A stretch of DNA of 64,000 bases. It comes from Lwoffella lincolnii. GTDB lineage: Bacteria; Pseudomonadota; Gammaproteobacteria; Pseudomonadales; Moraxellaceae. This document shows positions 46,918 through 55,608 of the stretch, piece by piece. A program made the position numbers and the translations under genes. The notes under the pieces were generated by a model. That model saw only the letters and a list, made by a program, of their open reading frames with translations. It ran no database searches and had not been told where the DNA came from. Each line of letters starts with the position of its first letter. The stretch's first letter is position 1. Location: assembly GCF_002014765.1 (NCBI RefSeq), contig NZ_MUYT01000001.1:186001-250000 (forward strand), in the 5' to 3' direction.

Positions 46918-47457
46918 ATGTTGACCACCAAAATTGATGTGGCAGTGGCGGTGATTCGCCATGATGCCGATGTGTTGAATGATGCCAGCGGTAATGCAGT
47001 CAATGGCAATACAGTCAACAGCAATACCAGCTGGTTTTTGCTTGGTCATCGACATGCCAAGCAAGACCAAGGCGATTGCCATGAGTTTGTGGGTGGTAAA
47101 ATCGAGCCGTCTGAGACCGCAACCGATGCCCTTATCCGTGAAGTACAAGAAGAGATTGGCTTGGACATTCAACAGAACGAATTAACCAAATTGGGTGAGA
47201 TTGAGCATGATTATCCCAATAAATGTGTCCGTCTGCATGTGTATGAAGTGCGTTTATCTGCTGAGCAATATCATGAATTTAATCAAAGCGTGGCTCAGAC
47301 TCAGGTGAGCCATCAACATGGACAACCCGCCTTATTGGGCAGATTGGGACAGCCATTGGTTTGGGCCAGTTGGCAAGAGTTGCTTGGTGGACGATATCGT
47401 CTGCCAGATGCCAATGCTCAGATATTGACATGGTTATCAGCATGGCATCAAGCGTAA
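46918..47457 (+). CDS. Nudix hydrolase, MutT-like
   Basis: 179 residues. The Nudix box GGKIEPSETATDALIREVQEEIGL is complete (G-x5-E-x7-REVQEEIG; shown here from its conserved residues at about 60-83). The fold starts IDVAVAVIRHD and ends near WASWQELLGGRYRLPDANAQI, which matches MutT (8-oxo-dGTPase) rather than other Nudix groups. An insert with repeated NGNTVNSNT at about residues 25-38 is unusual. It is 21 bp after lapA, likely the same transcript. Confidence 0.8.
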   Translation: MLTTKIDVAVAVIRHDADVLNDASGNAVNGNTVNSNTSWFLLGHRHAKQDQGDCHEFVGGKIEPSETATDALIREVQEEIGLDIQQNELTKLGEIEHDYPNKCVRLHVYEVRLSAEQYHEFNQSVAQTQVSHQHGQPALLGRLGQPLVWASWQELLGGRYRLPDANAQILTWLSAWHQA

Positions 47458-47519
47458 TCTTTTGGTCATTTATTTAAACGTAAACAGCTTAATCTTCAAA
47501 CCTCTTAATCATCAAATCT

Positions 47520-48290
47520 ATGCCTAATAACGTTCACAGCCCACATGTTAAACACGTCATCTGTCAACGACAGATGTTACATTTAATGGGTATTGATGTG
47601 TGGGTAACAAGGCAGAAATCAGACCAAAAATCCATTCAACAACTCAACCAAACCATTTATTTTGAACCAATACAGTTAGCCAAACCGAATAAACAGTCTG
47701 TCATTGACAATCAACCAGCAGACAATCAACCCATAAATCGTCAATCAGTAAACGCCGTAGATAACAGCAGTTACCATGCCAACGATAATCAGCTGGCAGA
47801 AGACACGACAATTGGTCATGCGTCTTATGACATATCCAATGACGCATCACAAACTGCTGTCCTAGCATCGCCAACAACAGACACGATGACAGACACAACG
47901 GCAGCAGACACGACGGCAAACAGTACGACCGCAGTCAGTTTTGAGTTAGAGGGCTTTAGTTTTAATCATCACAGCGTCTTGGTGGATAAAAAACAGCTGA
48001 CAGCTGAGCAGATTCAACTTTGGCAAAACATCGTTTCTGTACTAAACGGTGAGTCTTATCAATTTAGCTTTCCCATTTGTGTGGGCATGACTGATGCAGA
48101 GTATGCTCAGCAAAGTTTAGATGGATTTCTATGCCGATTAGGACAGCAAACCCAACACCCTGTACTGTGCTTAAGTCCATTGCCTAACGGGGTTAATCTT
48201 AAACAAGCAGTTGATGCTCCATTGTTGGCGGATATGTTGGTAACGCCCAAGTTGAAACAAACATTTTGGCAACAGTTACAATCTGTCTAG
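47520..48290 (+). CDS. holD: Probable DNA polymerase III psi subunit (HolD-like) with disordered linker
   Basis: 256 residues. The N-terminus CQRQMLHLMGIDVWVTR and the C-terminus LLADMLVTPKLKQTFWQQLQ align with the corresponding ends of E. coli HolD (LQQLGITQWSLR and LTDLRANPTARAALWQQI), with PVLCLSPLP and the hydrophobic strands between. Psi links chi and SSB to the clamp loader. About 90 residues in the middle (60-145) are disordered, with NQPADNQPIN and TTAADTTANSTT repeats. The match rests on memory of short motifs, so it is tentative. It lies 62 bp after the Nudix gene. Confidence 0.4.
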   Translation: MPNNVHSPHVKHVICQRQMLHLMGIDVWVTRQKSDQKSIQQLNQTIYFEPIQLAKPNKQSVIDNQPADNQPINRQSVNAVDNSSYHANDNQLAEDTTIGHASYDISNDASQTAVLASPTTDTMTDTTAADTTANSTTAVSFELEGFSFNHHSVLVDKKQLTAEQIQLWQNIVSVLNGESYQFSFPICVGMTDAEYAQQSLDGFLCRLGQQTQHPVLCLSPLPNGVNLKQAVDAPLLADMLVTPKLKQTFWQQLQSV

Positions 48291-48325
48291 GCACAATCTA
48301 TCTGGGTCATCTAGAGCCATTTGGC

Positions 48326-48376
48326 GACACCGTTTCAGTAAAGACACCGTTTCAGTAAAGACACAGTTTAAGTAAA
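48326..48376. repeat. Three 17-bp tandem repeats before serC
   Basis: GACACCGTTTCAGTAAA occurs twice exactly (48326-48342, 48343-48359) and once with two changes (48360-48376). Non-coding; unit length is not a multiple of three. Confidence 0.9.
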
Positions 48377-48428
48377 AGAAAAGCCAATTAACTACAAACC
48401 ATTGAAGACCATTGAAGGATTGATGTTT

Positions 48429-49583
48429 ATGACAAGCTTGATTTCATCAGACCAATTAGAGCAGTTATCTTTAGAACAGTTACATCGATTGCCCAATTTT
48501 TCTGCTGGCCCTGCGTCCATACCCACGCCTGTACTGTATCAAGCACAACAAGAGCTGTTGGATTGGCAAGGCAAAGGCGTGTCAGTGATGGAAATGAGCC
48601 ACCGCAGTCAAGATTATATGCAAATTGCCAGTGAAGCTGAGCAAAATTTGCGTGAGTTGATGGCAATTCCAAATCATTATAAGGTGTTGTTTTTGCAAGG
48701 CGGAGCGTCTTTACAGTTTTCTGCCATACCGCTTAATTTGCTGTCATTTAATCAAGATAACAGCGTGGCTGATTATCTATTAACAGGGACGTGGTCAAAA
48801 AAAGCCTTTAGTGAAGCCACACGTTATGCCAATTTGGGGCTTGGTCGGGTTAATCTTGTGGCAGATGGTCGTGGGCTTAATTATCAGAGCGTGCCAGATA
48901 GGCACACTTGGCAAACAACAGACAACGCCAGCTATTTTCACTATTGTGCCAATGAAACCATTCATGGTGTACAGCTGTTTGAACCGCCTAAGGTATCAGC
49001 TCCCTTGGTGGCTGACATGTCATCAAGCATTTTATCACACCCCATTGATGTTAATGATTATGGGGTAATTTATGCTGGGGCGCAAAAGAACATTGGGCCG
49101 GCAGGCTTGGTGATTGTGATTATCCGTGAAGACTTATTGGGTCATGCCAGTGATTGGTGTCCTGCACTGCTTAATTATCAAACACAAGTTGATGCTGACT
49201 CGATGAGTAACACGCCAGCGACTTATTCTTGGTATTTGGCAGGCTTGGTGTTTGAGTGGTTAAAGGCGCAAGGTGGGGTTGAACAAATTGCTAAGATTAA
49301 CCAACAAAAAGCCAAATTGTTGTATGATGCAATTGATGGCAGTGACTTTTATCACAATGGCATTGATGCACAATATCGCTCCATCATGAACGTGCCATTT
49401 ACTTTGGCAGATGCGACGTTGGATAACGTGTTTTTGGCTAAGGCAAAACAGCAAGGGCTACTAAACTTAAAAGGTCATCGCAGTGTGGGGGGAATGCGTG
49501 CCAGCATCTACAATGCCATTGGCTTAGATTGGGTTGAACAATTAGTGGCATTCATGCAAGATTTTGAAAAACAGCATGGCTAA
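48429..49583 (+). CDS. serC: Phosphoserine aminotransferase
   Basis: PLP enzyme of serine and pyridoxal phosphate synthesis. NFSAGPASIPTPVL, VMEMSHRSQDY, FLQGGASLQFSAIPLNL, the PLP lysine in YAGAQKNIGPAGL, and GGMRASIYNAIG are all family marks. 384 residues from the ATG at 48429, the best spaced from AAGGA at 48415; an ATG at 48423 is also possible. The first about 20 residues are a Leu/Ser/Gln-rich addition with a LEQLSLEQL duplication. Confidence 0.94.
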   Translation: MTSLISSDQLEQLSLEQLHRLPNFSAGPASIPTPVLYQAQQELLDWQGKGVSVMEMSHRSQDYMQIASEAEQNLRELMAIPNHYKVLFLQGGASLQFSAIPLNLLSFNQDNSVADYLLTGTWSKKAFSEATRYANLGLGRVNLVADGRGLNYQSVPDRHTWQTTDNASYFHYCANETIHGVQLFEPPKVSAPLVADMSSSILSHPIDVNDYGVIYAGAQKNIGPAGLVIVIIREDLLGHASDWCPALLNYQTQVDADSMSNTPATYSWYLAGLVFEWLKAQGGVEQIAKINQQKAKLLYDAIDGSDFYHNGIDAQYRSIMNVPFTLADATLDNVFLAKAKQQGLLNLKGHRSVGGMRASIYNAIGLDWVEQLVAFMQDFEKQHG

Positions 49584-49923
49584 TAATCAATGGTAAGCAA
49601 CCAAAAATAAGCAACAAAAATAAGCAACCATAGACAAACTGGGCATTTGTTGCTTAAATTGGTCAAATGATGTCGATGAATAATCACAAAATCCATGGTT
49701 GATGCCCTTTTGGCAAATAATTAAACCCCATTGAGCTGATGTTGCTTGATTTATATGGGTGATTGAGTAAGATAAAGCCATAAACAATCACGGTTAACAG
49801 TTAAGTCAATAAAAGCCAAATAGATAACCAAGTAGATAACAATGATGCGTCATCACAATGACACAGATAACAGCTGGGCAGATAATCGCTAAGCATTTAT
49901 AGAGTGGTTGATTAGGAGCTGAC
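49584..49923. other. 340-bp gap between serC and the LysM gene
   Basis: The left end has three copies of AAGCAAC separated by A-rich spacers (49596-49628), and the middle has repeated AGATAAC elements. A minus-strand frame at 49587-49787 has no ribosome site or recognisable content. No terminator or RNA could be supported. GATTAGGAGC at the right end is the LysM gene's ribosome site. Confidence 0.5.
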
Positions 49924-50937
49924 ATGTACGCACACAATACCAAACAACAGACAACAGAACAGCTAATAAACAAAAATCTTGTTCATAAAAGGTTACTTTT
50001 ATCATATTCAGTGATGGCATCGTTGCTATTTTTCAGCTTGCCAAGCGTTGCTGCTACCTTGCATGAAGTGGAATATGGTGAAACACTGTCTAGCATTGCT
50101 CGTCAGTATGACATCAGCATTGATGATTTGGTGCGAGCTAATGGCATACAACGCACCGCAACCATCAAACCCACTCAATTGTTAAACATTCCTACTGACA
50201 CACAAACATCAGACAGAGCAAGCAATTTTATTGCCACCAATCGTTTTGCCAACCAAACCAATACCAGTACGAATAATCGTGAATACACAGGCAATGTGGA
50301 CAGTTATGTTATTAAAAGTGGCGATAATTTAAGCATGCTTGCTAATCGTTATGGCGTGAGTGTGGCACAATTGGCAAATCTTAACCGCATTAGCCCACAA
50401 ACCATCATAGTTGCTGGGCAAAAATTGGTTGTGCCGACCACACCAATAAACACCAATCTAACCAGTAACAGAACATCACAAACCAGAACATCACAAACCA
50501 GCATATCACGTCATGTGCCACAAACTGGTTCTTATCAAGGTAACCATCAAGTTCAACATAAAGTCCAGCTTGGCGAAACCTTATCAGGATTGGCAACTCG
50601 TTATAAAATTCCTTTAACCACCTTGGCATCTGCCAATAATGTACCTACCGATTATATGCTCATAAATGGGCAAATACTGACCATACCAGGCGTCAGTAAG
50701 GTCATCACCAAACCGACTGCTGTGCAAGCCAACAGCACAATCAATGCCCCTAAAACACATACCGTCAAACCAGGAGAGGGGCTGATTGGCATTTCTAATA
50801 AATATAAAGTCAATCTCAGTGAGCTTGCCAGAATCAATGGCATTGGTATTTATGACCATGTGCAAGTTGGGCAAGTGCTAAAATTGCCCAGCAATGCCAT
50901 GCCAATAGACAGCTTGGACAACTCAGCCACATATTAA
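49924..50937 (+). CDS. Exported protein with four LysM domains
   Basis: 337 residues. A long N-region leads to the membrane segment SVMASLLFFSLPSVAA, probably a signal peptide. Four LysM peptidoglycan-binding modules follow at about 45-95, 125-165, 210-255 and 275-325, each with the GETLSSIARQYDI / GDNLSMLANRYGV / GETLSGLATRYKI / GEGLIGISNKYKV pattern. Between modules 2 and 3 is a Thr/Ser/Gln linker with RTSQT repeats (15-bp DNA unit at 50470-50499). No hydrolase domain is attached, so it probably anchors to or activates enzymes on peptidoglycan. gloB starts 26 bp later. Confidence 0.85.
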   Translation: MYAHNTKQQTTEQLINKNLVHKRLLLSYSVMASLLFFSLPSVAATLHEVEYGETLSSIARQYDISIDDLVRANGIQRTATIKPTQLLNIPTDTQTSDRASNFIATNRFANQTNTSTNNREYTGNVDSYVIKSGDNLSMLANRYGVSVAQLANLNRISPQTIIVAGQKLVVPTTPINTNLTSNRTSQTRTSQTSISRHVPQTGSYQGNHQVQHKVQLGETLSGLATRYKIPLTTLASANNVPTDYMLINGQILTIPGVSKVITKPTAVQANSTINAPKTHTVKPGEGLIGISNKYKVNLSELARINGIGIYDHVQVGQVLKLPSNAMPIDSLDNSATY

Positions 50938-50962
50938 GTCAGCCACATATTAAGGATGTGTC

Positions 50963-51739
50963 ATGTTAAGGTTTTATCCAATTCCTGCGTTTAGTGATAA
51001 CTATATTTGGGCATTGGTCAATCCCAGCAACAAACAAGCTGTCATCATCGACCCTGGGCAAGCTGACCCTGTGCGAAACTATATCAATCAACATGGGCTG
51101 GATTTGACCGCCATTTGGATAACCCATAAACACGCCGATCACATCGGTGGGGTATCTGAGCTAAGAGAGTTGTACCCACTAACGCACGTGGTGGCTCATG
51201 CCGATCATGGCATTCACCCTGACCAAGAAGTCAAAGAAGGCACAACCATAAACTTATGGGGTAAGACCGCACAAGTGTGGTTGGTGGCAGGACATACCCA
51301 GCATCATTTGGCGTATGTGATGGAAGTGGATAAAGTCAAGCATGTGTTTTGTGGTGATACCTTGTTTAGTGCAGGTTGTGGTCGAGTGTTCACAGGTACG
51401 GTGGGTGACTTGTATCACAGTTTAGAGCGGTTTGCCAAATTGCCAGATGACACGCTGTTTTATCCTGCTCATGAATACACATTAAATAACTTAGCGTTTG
51501 GCTTATCCATTGAGCCAAATAATATGGCGATGAAACATCACGTGAATGAAATTGAGCAAAGACTGGCAAATAACCAAACATCACTGCCCACCAGTTTAAG
51601 TCAAGAGCGTGATATCAATGTGTTTTTACGTTGTGATAAAGACAGCGTGGTTAATGCTGTGGCACAACAAGTTGAGCTTGATGACGATAAACCCTTGACC
51701 GTCTTTGCTGCTTTACGCCAATTAAAAGATGACTTTTAG
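50963..51739 (+). CDS. gloB: Hydroxyacylglutathione hydrolase (glyoxalase II)
   Basis: Hydrolyses S-lactoylglutathione in methylglyoxal detoxification. Metallo-beta-lactamase fold: the metal motif THKHADHIGG, then HTQHHLAYVM, FCGDTLFSAGCGR, and HEYTLNNLAFGLSIEP. 258 residues, the usual size, with YPIPAFSDNYIWALV at the start as in GloB. It follows the LysM gene closely and ends 66 bp from the convergent Lon-like gene. Confidence 0.95.
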   Translation: MLRFYPIPAFSDNYIWALVNPSNKQAVIIDPGQADPVRNYINQHGLDLTAIWITHKHADHIGGVSELRELYPLTHVVAHADHGIHPDQEVKEGTTINLWGKTAQVWLVAGHTQHHLAYVMEVDKVKHVFCGDTLFSAGCGRVFTGTVGDLYHSLERFAKLPDDTLFYPAHEYTLNNLAFGLSIEPNNMAMKHHVNEIEQRLANNQTSLPTSLSQERDINVFLRCDKDSVVNAVAQQVELDDDKPLTVFAALRQLKDDF

Positions 51740-51805
51740 CGAATGCCAAAAGCAACATGTTTGATTGAGAATAACGTGGGTTTTTTGGGACGGTTGTTGA
51801 ATCAG

Positions 51806-54244
51806 CTACCCACGCTCATCATCTTGCCATTGTTTTAATTGTTTAATAATCCGCCCTTGCAGACAGTGTTTACTTAGGTTGCCTTTTTTGTTTGTGTTGC
51901 TGTAGGGCATTTGGGTCAAAAGTGTCATGGCTTCGCTGATATGACTGACCGCATGGATAACAAATTGCCCTGTTGATACTGCGTGTATCACACGGTCATC
52001 TAGCATAAGGTCGGTGATGTTGGCTTTTGGAATGATGACGCCTTGAATGACATCTGTGCTGTTGATGCCATCTTGAATCAGCAAATTGTCAGCGGTTGGT
52101 CGGTGGTTGACACTGGCGGATTGCTGTTGACACAAATCAAAAAAACTCTCGATTTTCTCATTAATTCCCCCAACCGCTTGTACATCGCCCATCTGGTTCA
52201 TAGAGCCTGTTACCGCAATGCCCTGATAGATGGCAATTTGCCCCAATGATGACAGCAAAGCACAAGCTTGGGCTAGGGTGGCACTGTCGCCGTCTATTTC
52301 ACCATAGTTTTGTTCAACTGCCAGTGATGCACTGAAGTTTAATGGACAAAATGGGCTAAATGTGCTTTTTAAAAAATGGCTCATGATTAACATGCCCTTA
52401 GCATGCAAATCACCACCCAACTCAACTTCACGTTCGATATCAATGATATCACCATGCCCAACATGTGGCTCTATCACCGCCGTTAGCTGTATTGGCATAC
52501 CAAACTGGGTATTGGCATGGTCAATCACCGTTAAGGCATTGATGCGTCCTATCAGCCAACCTTGCGTATTTAAATTTTGCTGACCTTGAATAATGTCTTG
52601 CCAATATAAAGATTTGAGATAATCAGCTTGCTGTGCTTGAGCCTTAATTGCTTCAATAACATCATGGGCTTCGATGACATCATGGGTTTTGATGACATTG
52701 TCTGCTTGGATTTGGGGGGTGTTTTTAGTTTGGTTAAAACGGCTGTTATCGTGATTGGTGGTCATCAAAGTGGTCATCAAACTGGCTTGGATAAGGCGGT
52801 CTAGTTTATCCATATGCACCAGTAAGCGATTGTGTCCACTTAATCGCACAAAATGACGATATAACTGCCAAATGGCATCGGTTGCCATGGTTGATATGGG
52901 GGTTGATTGAGCATCATTTACCGTGTGTTGATGGATATTTAAAGCATTTAACTGTTGATAAACCAGCTGAGCAAAGCCATTTTTGTGAGCTGTGGTTTGT
53001 GAGACTGTGTCATCAAATTCAGCACGCACGGTAAACAGACGAGCAAAACTTGGGTCGATTTCACATAACTCATCAAATTCATCAGCTTCACCAATGGCAA
53101 TCAATGTGACTGTCATGGGCAAAGTTTGTGGGGCGGTGGGATATGCCAGTGTGTGTGGGTATGTGGCGGTATGATAGTTAATGGGTAACCGTTCTGTGGT
53201 CAGCACATCATAAAGCCCTTGGCGTAAGCTTGGTTGTGCCAACAAATCCACCAATCGTATTAATAAAAACCCACCTTGCGACTTAAGTAGCTTGCCCATA
53301 TGCCAATAAGCATGGCAATTTGTGTGGCAATGAGTCATATAAGGTGAATGGGGCAGACGTGTGGCGTTCATATCAGTCAGACTGTTGATGTCATTGGCTG
53401 TGTGTTGACTGATGCTTGGTTGATTGATGCTTGGTAAAACCACACCGCCAAGCACATCTAAGGGGGTTGCTGGTTGGGCGGTATGTATGGGTGGTGAATG
53501 CTCGGTCAATGGAGATAAATAAATAAAAAATCGCTGTTTTATCTGTTCTGTTTTTGGCATTGCATTTGGCATCATTGGTGAATGTTCAATGCTCTGTTGC
53601 ATGGTTTTGATAAACCTTTGCCATGATGGTGTTGGCAGTGATTCTGCCAACGTTTTTAGGCATATGAAGATGGCATCATCTGCTAATGGCGTGTGAGCAT
53701 CTTGTGATGGGTAAACAGACAAATGTTGCCAAAATTTATTTAAGTTCTGCTGTAATGATAAATGGGTTTTATGGGTGATGGGCAAATGATGAATGGTAAA
53801 GGGTGATTGTGTGTCGATAAAGGCCACAAATGACAGTGGTGGGCAATGATTGGCATGAGTTCTTAGCCATGCTTTAATAAATGCACTTTTGCCCATGCCA
53901 TGGGTGCCTAATAACAGAGTATGGGCATGGATTTGTATGGGTTTTTTATCAGCAGGTAAGTCAAATGATTGACAGTGATGTGCGTGTAACTGATGTGCGT
54001 GTAACTTATGCGTGTGTAATTGGGTCATCAGCGTTAAGGCATTGGTTATCCTTGGTTGAGCAAATAAGGGATTATTTGCTAAATTGAGCGTGTCTGTTTT
54101 TGGCTGATTGGTTGTTGGCTTAGTTGTTGGCTTAAAAGCGGTTTGGTCTGTTGTGATATTGAGTAAATCGCTGACAGCAACTTGGTGAGTTTTTGTGTTT
54201 AGATGGGAGTTGGTGGGGTGTTGATTTATAAAACATTGATTCAT
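51806..54244 (-). CDS. Lon-like ATP-dependent protease (LonB/YcbZ type)
   Basis: 812 residues. Near residue 110 a P-loop-like HTLLLGTHGMGKSAFIKAW, later LLIRLVDLLAQPSLRQGL and an ATPase region, then an S16 peptidase domain with the catalytic Ser in YGEIDGDSATLAQACALLS and the Lys in GGINEKIESFF. This resembles the YcbZ/LonB-like group rather than classical Lon, as there is no LAN domain. The protein is rich in Gln, His and Thr, with several tandem repeats (KLHAHQLHAHQLHAH; DVIEAHDVIEA; TTKPTTKPTT) and is about 220 residues longer than E. coli YcbZ. Substrates are unknown. Confidence 0.8.
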   Translation of the reverse strand: MNQCFINQHPTNSHLNTKTHQVAVSDLLNITTDQTAFKPTTKPTTNQPKTDTLNLANNPLFAQPRITNALTLMTQLHTHKLHAHQLHAHHCQSFDLPADKKPIQIHAHTLLLGTHGMGKSAFIKAWLRTHANHCPPLSFVAFIDTQSPFTIHHLPITHKTHLSLQQNLNKFWQHLSVYPSQDAHTPLADDAIFICLKTLAESLPTPSWQRFIKTMQQSIEHSPMMPNAMPKTEQIKQRFFIYLSPLTEHSPPIHTAQPATPLDVLGGVVLPSINQPSISQHTANDINSLTDMNATRLPHSPYMTHCHTNCHAYWHMGKLLKSQGGFLLIRLVDLLAQPSLRQGLYDVLTTERLPINYHTATYPHTLAYPTAPQTLPMTVTLIAIGEADEFDELCEIDPSFARLFTVRAEFDDTVSQTTAHKNGFAQLVYQQLNALNIHQHTVNDAQSTPISTMATDAIWQLYRHFVRLSGHNRLLVHMDKLDRLIQASLMTTLMTTNHDNSRFNQTKNTPQIQADNVIKTHDVIEAHDVIEAIKAQAQQADYLKSLYWQDIIQGQQNLNTQGWLIGRINALTVIDHANTQFGMPIQLTAVIEPHVGHGDIIDIEREVELGGDLHAKGMLIMSHFLKSTFSPFCPLNFSASLAVEQNYGEIDGDSATLAQACALLSSLGQIAIYQGIAVTGSMNQMGDVQAVGGINEKIESFFDLCQQQSASVNHRPTADNLLIQDGINSTDVIQGVIIPKANITDLMLDDRVIHAVSTGQFVIHAVSHISEAMTLLTQMPYSNTNKKGNLSKHCLQGRIIKQLKQWQDDERG
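52652..52705. repeat. 18-bp repeats in the Lon-like gene
   Basis: Three related 18-bp units (TTCRATRACATCATGGGY; 52652-52669, 52670-52687, and a decayed copy 52688-52705) encode repeated DVIEAH/DVIEAI. Confidence 0.8.
53977..54021. repeat. 15-bp repeats in the Lon-like gene N-terminus
   Basis: GATGTGCGTGTAACT occurs twice (53977-53991, 53992-54006) plus a degenerate third copy (54007-54021), encoding KLHAHQLHAH-type repeats just ahead of the ATPase region. Confidence 0.85.
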
Positions 54245-54277
54245 GGTGATGGAGTCATGTCAAGGTGGTCTTTAAAA

Positions 54278-54306
54278 TTGTTCTATCAGAAGCAATTTAG
54301 TATGAT
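54278..54306 (+). promoter_or_regulatory. Candidate promoter for lpxK
   Basis: TTGTTC (54278-54283) and TATGAT (54301-54306) at 17-bp spacing lie in the 109-bp gap between the divergent Lon-like and lpxK genes, 48 bp before the lpxK start. Support is sequence match only. Confidence 0.4.
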
Positions 54307-54353
54307 AAAATTTTTACCATGATAGCACATACTCACAAAGTCAGAGCCCATTT

Positions 54354-55532
54354 ATGTCGTTAGAAAGTGTGTTTACCCGTGCATGGCAACAACAGTCAGC
54401 ATGGTTGTGGGGTCTTGCTCCTTTAAGTTGGTTTTATGGCGGTTTGTTTAAGTTAAACAAATTTTGCCATGACTGTGGCATTAAGGCGGTGTATCATGCC
54501 CCAGTTCCCGTCATTGTTATTGGCAACATCAATGTGGGTGGCAGTGGTAAAACACCTTTTATCATCGCTTTGATTGAGTATTTACACAAGTTAGGCTTAA
54601 CCATTGGTGTCATCAGCCGTGGTTATGGTGGACAAGTGGATAAAATGCCATTGTTGGTAACAACAGATAGCTCCCCTGACGTGGTGGGTGATGAACCTGC
54701 CTTAATCGTACGACAAACAGGTGTGGCGATGGCGGTATGTCCTAACCGACAACAGGCGATTGAGTTGTTGCTTGAGCATCATGCTGATATTAGGCTGATT
54801 TTATCTGATGATGGGTTACAGCATCATGCGTTGCATCGAGATGCTGAATGGATAGTGGTGGATGTGGTGCGTGGTTTTGGTAATCGCCAACTGTTGCCCA
54901 TGGGATATCTGCGTGAGCCTGTCAGTCGGTTACTTGATGATGTTGGTATGGACAATGCTGGCATACAAACAGAGCTGTTGTTTCATGTGACGGGTTTAGA
55001 TGGTAACCTTAAATATCACATCACACAACTTGCCCCTAATTTGCACGCATTGCCTTATTTAAGCCAAACCAGCCCCTTGGCAAATATCCCCACCATGACG
55101 TTATGCACTGATAACGTGATAAGCTTGAGTGCTTGGGCAAGTCATCATGCTTGGGAAACACAGATGAATGATGATGGGCAATGTTTGCAAGCACAAGCGG
55201 TGATTGCCATGACAGGGATTGGTTATCCAAAGCGATTTTTTAATAGCCTAAGCAAATTAGGTTTTTCAATCACCCCCGTGATTTTGCCTGACCACCATCA
55301 ATATGTCATGACAGATTTTATTAAATTAAATCACCTACCTAAATTACCCATCATTGTAACCACAAAAGATGCCATAAAAATCTTTACGCTATTTCATCAC
55401 ATGACTGATGATGAGCGTCAATTTTGGGAAAATTGGCAACAGCGAATTTGGGTATTGCCCATCACCGCTGATTTATCCACAGCGGTTTATCAACGATTGC
55501 ATCAACAATTACAAGCATTGGCGATTTTGTAA
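54354..55532 (+). CDS. lpxK: Tetraacyldisaccharide 4'-kinase
   Basis: Phosphorylates the lipid A precursor at the 4' position on the inner membrane. N-terminal hydrophobic anchor (LWGLAPLSWFYGGLF), P-loop VIGNINVGGSGKTPFI, GVISRGYGGQ, DEPALIVRQTG, LSDDGLQHHALHRD and LLPMGYLREPVSRL are all LpxK marks. 392 residues versus 328 in E. coli; the additions lie in the C-terminal half. First gene of the run lpxK-kdsB-holB-pilZ. Confidence 0.94.
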   Translation: MSLESVFTRAWQQQSAWLWGLAPLSWFYGGLFKLNKFCHDCGIKAVYHAPVPVIVIGNINVGGSGKTPFIIALIEYLHKLGLTIGVISRGYGGQVDKMPLLVTTDSSPDVVGDEPALIVRQTGVAMAVCPNRQQAIELLLEHHADIRLILSDDGLQHHALHRDAEWIVVDVVRGFGNRQLLPMGYLREPVSRLLDDVGMDNAGIQTELLFHVTGLDGNLKYHITQLAPNLHALPYLSQTSPLANIPTMTLCTDNVISLSAWASHHAWETQMNDDGQCLQAQAVIAMTGIGYPKRFFNSLSKLGFSITPVILPDHHQYVMTDFIKLNHLPKLPIIVTTKDAIKIFTLFHHMTDDERQFWENWQQRIWVLPITADLSTAVYQRLHQQLQALAIL

Positions 55533-55608
55533 CATGACTGACATCGCCTGCATGATGCCCTTGTCACATCATCCGACGTTTGGCGTGAAACATTTAGGAA
55601 AATAACAC

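Noticed and set aside
49587..49787. Minus-strand frame of 66 residues in the serC-LysM gap
   Set aside because: Biased composition (Cys, Phe, Tyr) and no start signal; probably non-coding.
51775..51814. Inverted repeat CGTGGGT/ACCCACG between gloB and the Lon-like gene as terminator
   Set aside because: Loop of about 26 nt, one arm inside the Lon-like coding end, and the T-run lies in the loop, not after the stem.
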